A DNA stretch of 64,000 nucleotides from Glandiceps talaboti (Eukaryota; Hemichordata; Enteropneusta; Spengelidae): positions 23,601,949 to 23,665,948 of the forward strand of contig NC_135553.1 of assembly GCF_964340395.1 (NCBI RefSeq), written 5' to 3'. The notes under the pieces are model-generated. The model saw only the letters and a list, made by a program, of their open reading frames with translations, was not told where the DNA came from and did no database searches. Shown here one piece after another: positions 60,593-64,000 of the stretch. The position numbers and the translations under genes were made by a program. Every line of letters starts with the position of its first letter. Within the stretch, counting starts at the first letter, position 1.

Positions 60593-63500
60593 AAAAATCA
60601 CACAAATTGTGAAGTCTTGCAAGAATAGCGATTGCTTAAAAGAATACAATACACAACTGTCCTTCCAATGGTACAGAAGACGGAAATAATGTCTGAACAC
60701 CTGACCAGTTCCCTTCTTTTTTTTAGCGACTATTTAATCCCTTCATAACATATGGAGGGTATTCAACCTTGTCACAATGGGTCATGGACAGTGTTCACAA
60801 TTCCGATAACCTTACTACTATTATACAATGTACATGTACATCAACATACCTGTAGCACATCAGGGATATTAATAGATTTGAATAATCAGCTAAACAAAGA
60901 AAGATATATCATACAACATTCCAGAGTGACACTGGGTGATCATCAATGCATTTATATATATATATATATATTTACAGCTGATTACATAATATTAATGTCA
61001 TATACACAGAATGTTTGAATGATCAATTCATTTGTTCTAAATAACCAGTTCAACAAAGGAAGATGTCATGGAACATTCCTGAGTAGCACAAATGATATAT
61101 ATAATTTACAAAAAAAATGTATCTCTTATTACAGGCAATGACAGTATATTACTATGTAGAGAGAGTATTCAATGTTTGGATAAACAGTTCAACAAAGGAA
61201 TATATGCCCGTAGAACATTCCAGAGTAGCACATATGATTTTATTTTGTATTTTACAATCACCGAGAACGACACACAGCATTAATACCATGCCACTGTTGT
61301 CTAGATGTGGTATGTTGCACTTAAAAATTAATTGCATCAATGAATTTGAAATACAATCCTTGTCCAAGCCTGATGTGATGTGACAATAGGATAGGCATGA
61401 AAATAAGGACTATACATGTACATTGTAATAACACTCAATCCTAGTAGAGCAGACAGATATATGCAAATTATAGTATAGATTGGTACACTCAGAGTTGATA
61501 TAATAACATAATGGAATGTCCAACAAGTACCCAAGTACTTCAAATGAAATTACCATTCTGAATTGGGCCTATAAAGGGATCAAACGTAAAGTTGACAACA
61601 AATAGGTGTTACATTCTTGTGGAGCTCACAGAACATAAAATATTGATTTATGTTATTTCACCAGATATTTTTCTTTAGTAATAAATGCATACAAAAACAA
61701 CCATAAATGTCCAAGGATTCAGCTCACAGGACTAAGGTTCCTTATTCAGGGACTCTACAAAGAGGCACTAAGTTGAATAACAAACATTATTAATGTGGGC
61801 ATATACCAAATACCATGGTTAAATTTATCGATCTCTCAGTGCCAGGTTATTATAGCATTTTGGCCCCAACCACGCATATTCTTGAAAACCATAGGTAAGA
61901 ACTAACATTTTGGTTTACAAAAATGTGTTCATTTGTAATCTTAATTTCTGGTGTAGTTAAGTGTTATCTGTGCATCGATCTATGGGGGTGAAAAGATGAC
62001 TCAATACTACAGGTAGGATCTAGACTACAAATTAATGTATTTCTCGTGATTTCTTCTCAATATTTTCTGGGGAGAACATTTGTCTTATAAATAAATATAG
62101 AATTATAGAAAATGTGAACACATCCCACAATTTGTGCAGAACCAAAGTTCAACAGACATTATCACAATTCTTGTTGTTTTAAAGCATGCCTTCCGGCATG
62201 ATGAACCACCACAAACATATCAAGTAAATAATGATTATTCCATTTACACAATAGAATTAGATTTGCAAATTTTATGAATTTTACCGACCAATTATTCAGA
62301 AATGTTGAATAGGTTTATGTGGGATATCAAGAACTTGTACCCCAGACTTGGAGGTGAATACAGCAATTATATATAATATGCATACATGTACAAAAGTAGT
62401 GTCAGGAAAATAAATTCTGATGATGAACACTTCAAAGCAGTAATTTCTTCAATTATGTTGTCAAATGTGGCAATCATTTTTTTTTAAAGATCTGAAAAAG
62501 TTTTTGACTTAGCATTGCAATAGCCAAGCAAATCTCAAGACATAGCTACAATAATTGTACAGCATTCTTTTTTATTTTAAAGTTGTTGTTTTTTTCTGTT
62601 GATGAGGGTTTTTAATTCTGTCATTTAATCGAAAAACAAATTCCTGTGGGGCAAACTCAAACAGAGGAGATCACGCTGAAAATGTGAGTGAGATGTCAGC
62701 ATAAACTGTTTCAAAATGCTGCTCTTGGGTTGCTACTTTTGCCAATTTTAATGGGATTGGGATACACGTACATATAAACCAACCCAAAACAGAAACGAAT
62801 GTTACAATTATTGCAGCTACTCAAGACATTGAGATATAGCATCAATATTGGTTTATCAGAACCTGCAATGTGCATGTTATGTCAACTTGCAGTTATTCAG
62901 ATTTGGACAATTGTAATTGTAATCCAATTATGATGGTAATTGCAAATTAATGTTGAGTGTTTGTATTGGAACAGAATGGATATCTATAATTTTATGAACT
63001 GTACTGTACAAATACGAGGGCATGAAACTTCTCTGGATTGACACAACTGAAGTTTTCATACAGCTTCTTGTATTTCATTGACAGCAAGCCTAACAAAGTC
63101 CCATGCCAATGGTTCTCTTTCACACTATAAAACGACATGCCTTCCACTGTCCACTGACTCACAGTTCTTTTGTCATTTACAAGGTTGATGTAATCAGTGC
63201 ATAATGTTGCATATTAATGTCCTTTAGCCTCACCAGTTTGAATAATCAATGACTAGAATAGCTTATGAATAAAGAACATTGAAATTTGAATAGGCTGTAA
63301 CTGGCATGTGGTTGACAATGACCATACTGACGAAAAATCCATATTTCTTGTATTTCCTGATCGCTAAAACAGCTAAAGCGGTATATTATTCTCCACATTT
63401 CATCAGACTAATAATGTTTTTGGCTCCATTTTGCTTCTGAAACATGTATTTTGTGATTCCATTTCCTCATTTTAGAAATTCTATGGACACCTTTCCGTAC

Positions 63501-64000
63501 ACGTACGCATGTAGTATGTACATGTTTTCCTGTCTTGTCCCGCCATCATAACCGTCCGACCGGCCATGTACCTGGTGTTCGCCTACCTCCGTTCCCCTAT
63601 TTACGTGGCAAGGCTAAACAGACACTTTATCCATACACATATTTGCAGCCGACACCAAAAAAGTTTACAACAATAAAAAGGTGAAGAAGAAAAACAACTA
63701 TAAATCAACTCCACCACACCTTTGCCCAACCGGACCGGGCACACTGACACTGCGCGATGTAACCCTTTCGATGACAAACATTTTGATACATTTTACACAT
63801 TAAATGTTGAAAATTGTGCAACATGTGTATTCCTACATATCTACTTATGAACTTTGAGAAATATAAAGATCCATGAGATGAAAATAAGATATCTAACGAA
63901 GAGGAATGAACAAGTGAGACAGACAATTTCCTGACGTCTCGGGTGAACACACCCGGTTAATTAACATTAGCGGTGTCAAAACTCAAATGGGTGTTTCCTG
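60593..64000. other. No gene recognised; possible cofilin 5' region
   Basis: AT-rich DNA with a repeat copy at 62575-62760. A locally GC- and CpG-richer patch at 63490-63770 could be the cofilin promoter, since cofilin exon 1 must lie upstream of 56194, but no exon was identified. Confidence 0.4.

Noticed and set aside
61548-61553. Cofilin exon 1 (ATG^GTAATT on the minus strand)
   Set aside because: Several ATG^GT candidates exist between 56.2 and 64 kb (also near 58024 and 61817); none stands out, so none is annotated.

Overview
This is a window of an animal nuclear genome. It is AT-rich, with multi-exon genes that have GT-AG introns, very dense long microsatellites, and many short inverted-repeat elements. 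No operons, rRNA, tRNA or CRISPR were found. Protein families (TELO2, NXPE-like PC-esterase, EGF/CUB receptor, ADF/cofilin) and repeats (LINE 3' ends, pearl/Helentron-like elements) suggest a marine invertebrate, possibly a hemichordate, lancelet or lophotrochozoan. The species cannot be fixed from the sequence alone.

Layout. 1-12 kb: no gene recognised, only microsatellites and MITE-like elements. 12.1-29.4 kb, minus strand: a complete 20-exon TELO2 gene. All exon phases join and the sum is 2574 nt, or 857 residues. A TCTCGCGAGA promoter motif lies 460 bp upstream of its start codon. 30-33.3 kb: intergenic, with a nested inverted-repeat element. 33.35-50.76 kb, plus strand: a six-exon gene for a type I membrane protein (signal peptide, EGF, CUB, EGF, transmembrane helix, basic tail; 377 residues), in which every intron is phase 1. 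Two minus-strand genes lie inside its introns: a 134-residue coiled-coil ORF in intron 1, and a two-exon type II membrane NXPE/PC-esterase-like gene (506 residues) in intron 3. 54.0-56.2 kb, minus strand: the last two coding exons of an ADF/cofilin gene; its start-codon exon was not located. 56.2-64 kb: presumed cofilin intron 1 and upstream DNA, with pearl-like elements.

Most striking observation: the 5' splice site of TELO2 exon 7 is the first of 18 tandem copies of a 21-bp minisatellite. Each copy carries a GATG^GT donor (17 of 18 with full GTAAGT) in the same phase. The period is a multiple of three, and the exon frame stays open through ten added units, so alternative use of donors would add heptapeptides without breaking the TELO2 frame.

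Functional links. TELO2 (chaperone cofactor for PIKK kinases) and cofilin (actin turnover) are housekeeping genes. The EGF/CUB protein and the PC-esterase-like enzyme act at the cell surface or in the secretory pathway. There is no evidence that the genes form one pathway; nesting is a matter of location only.
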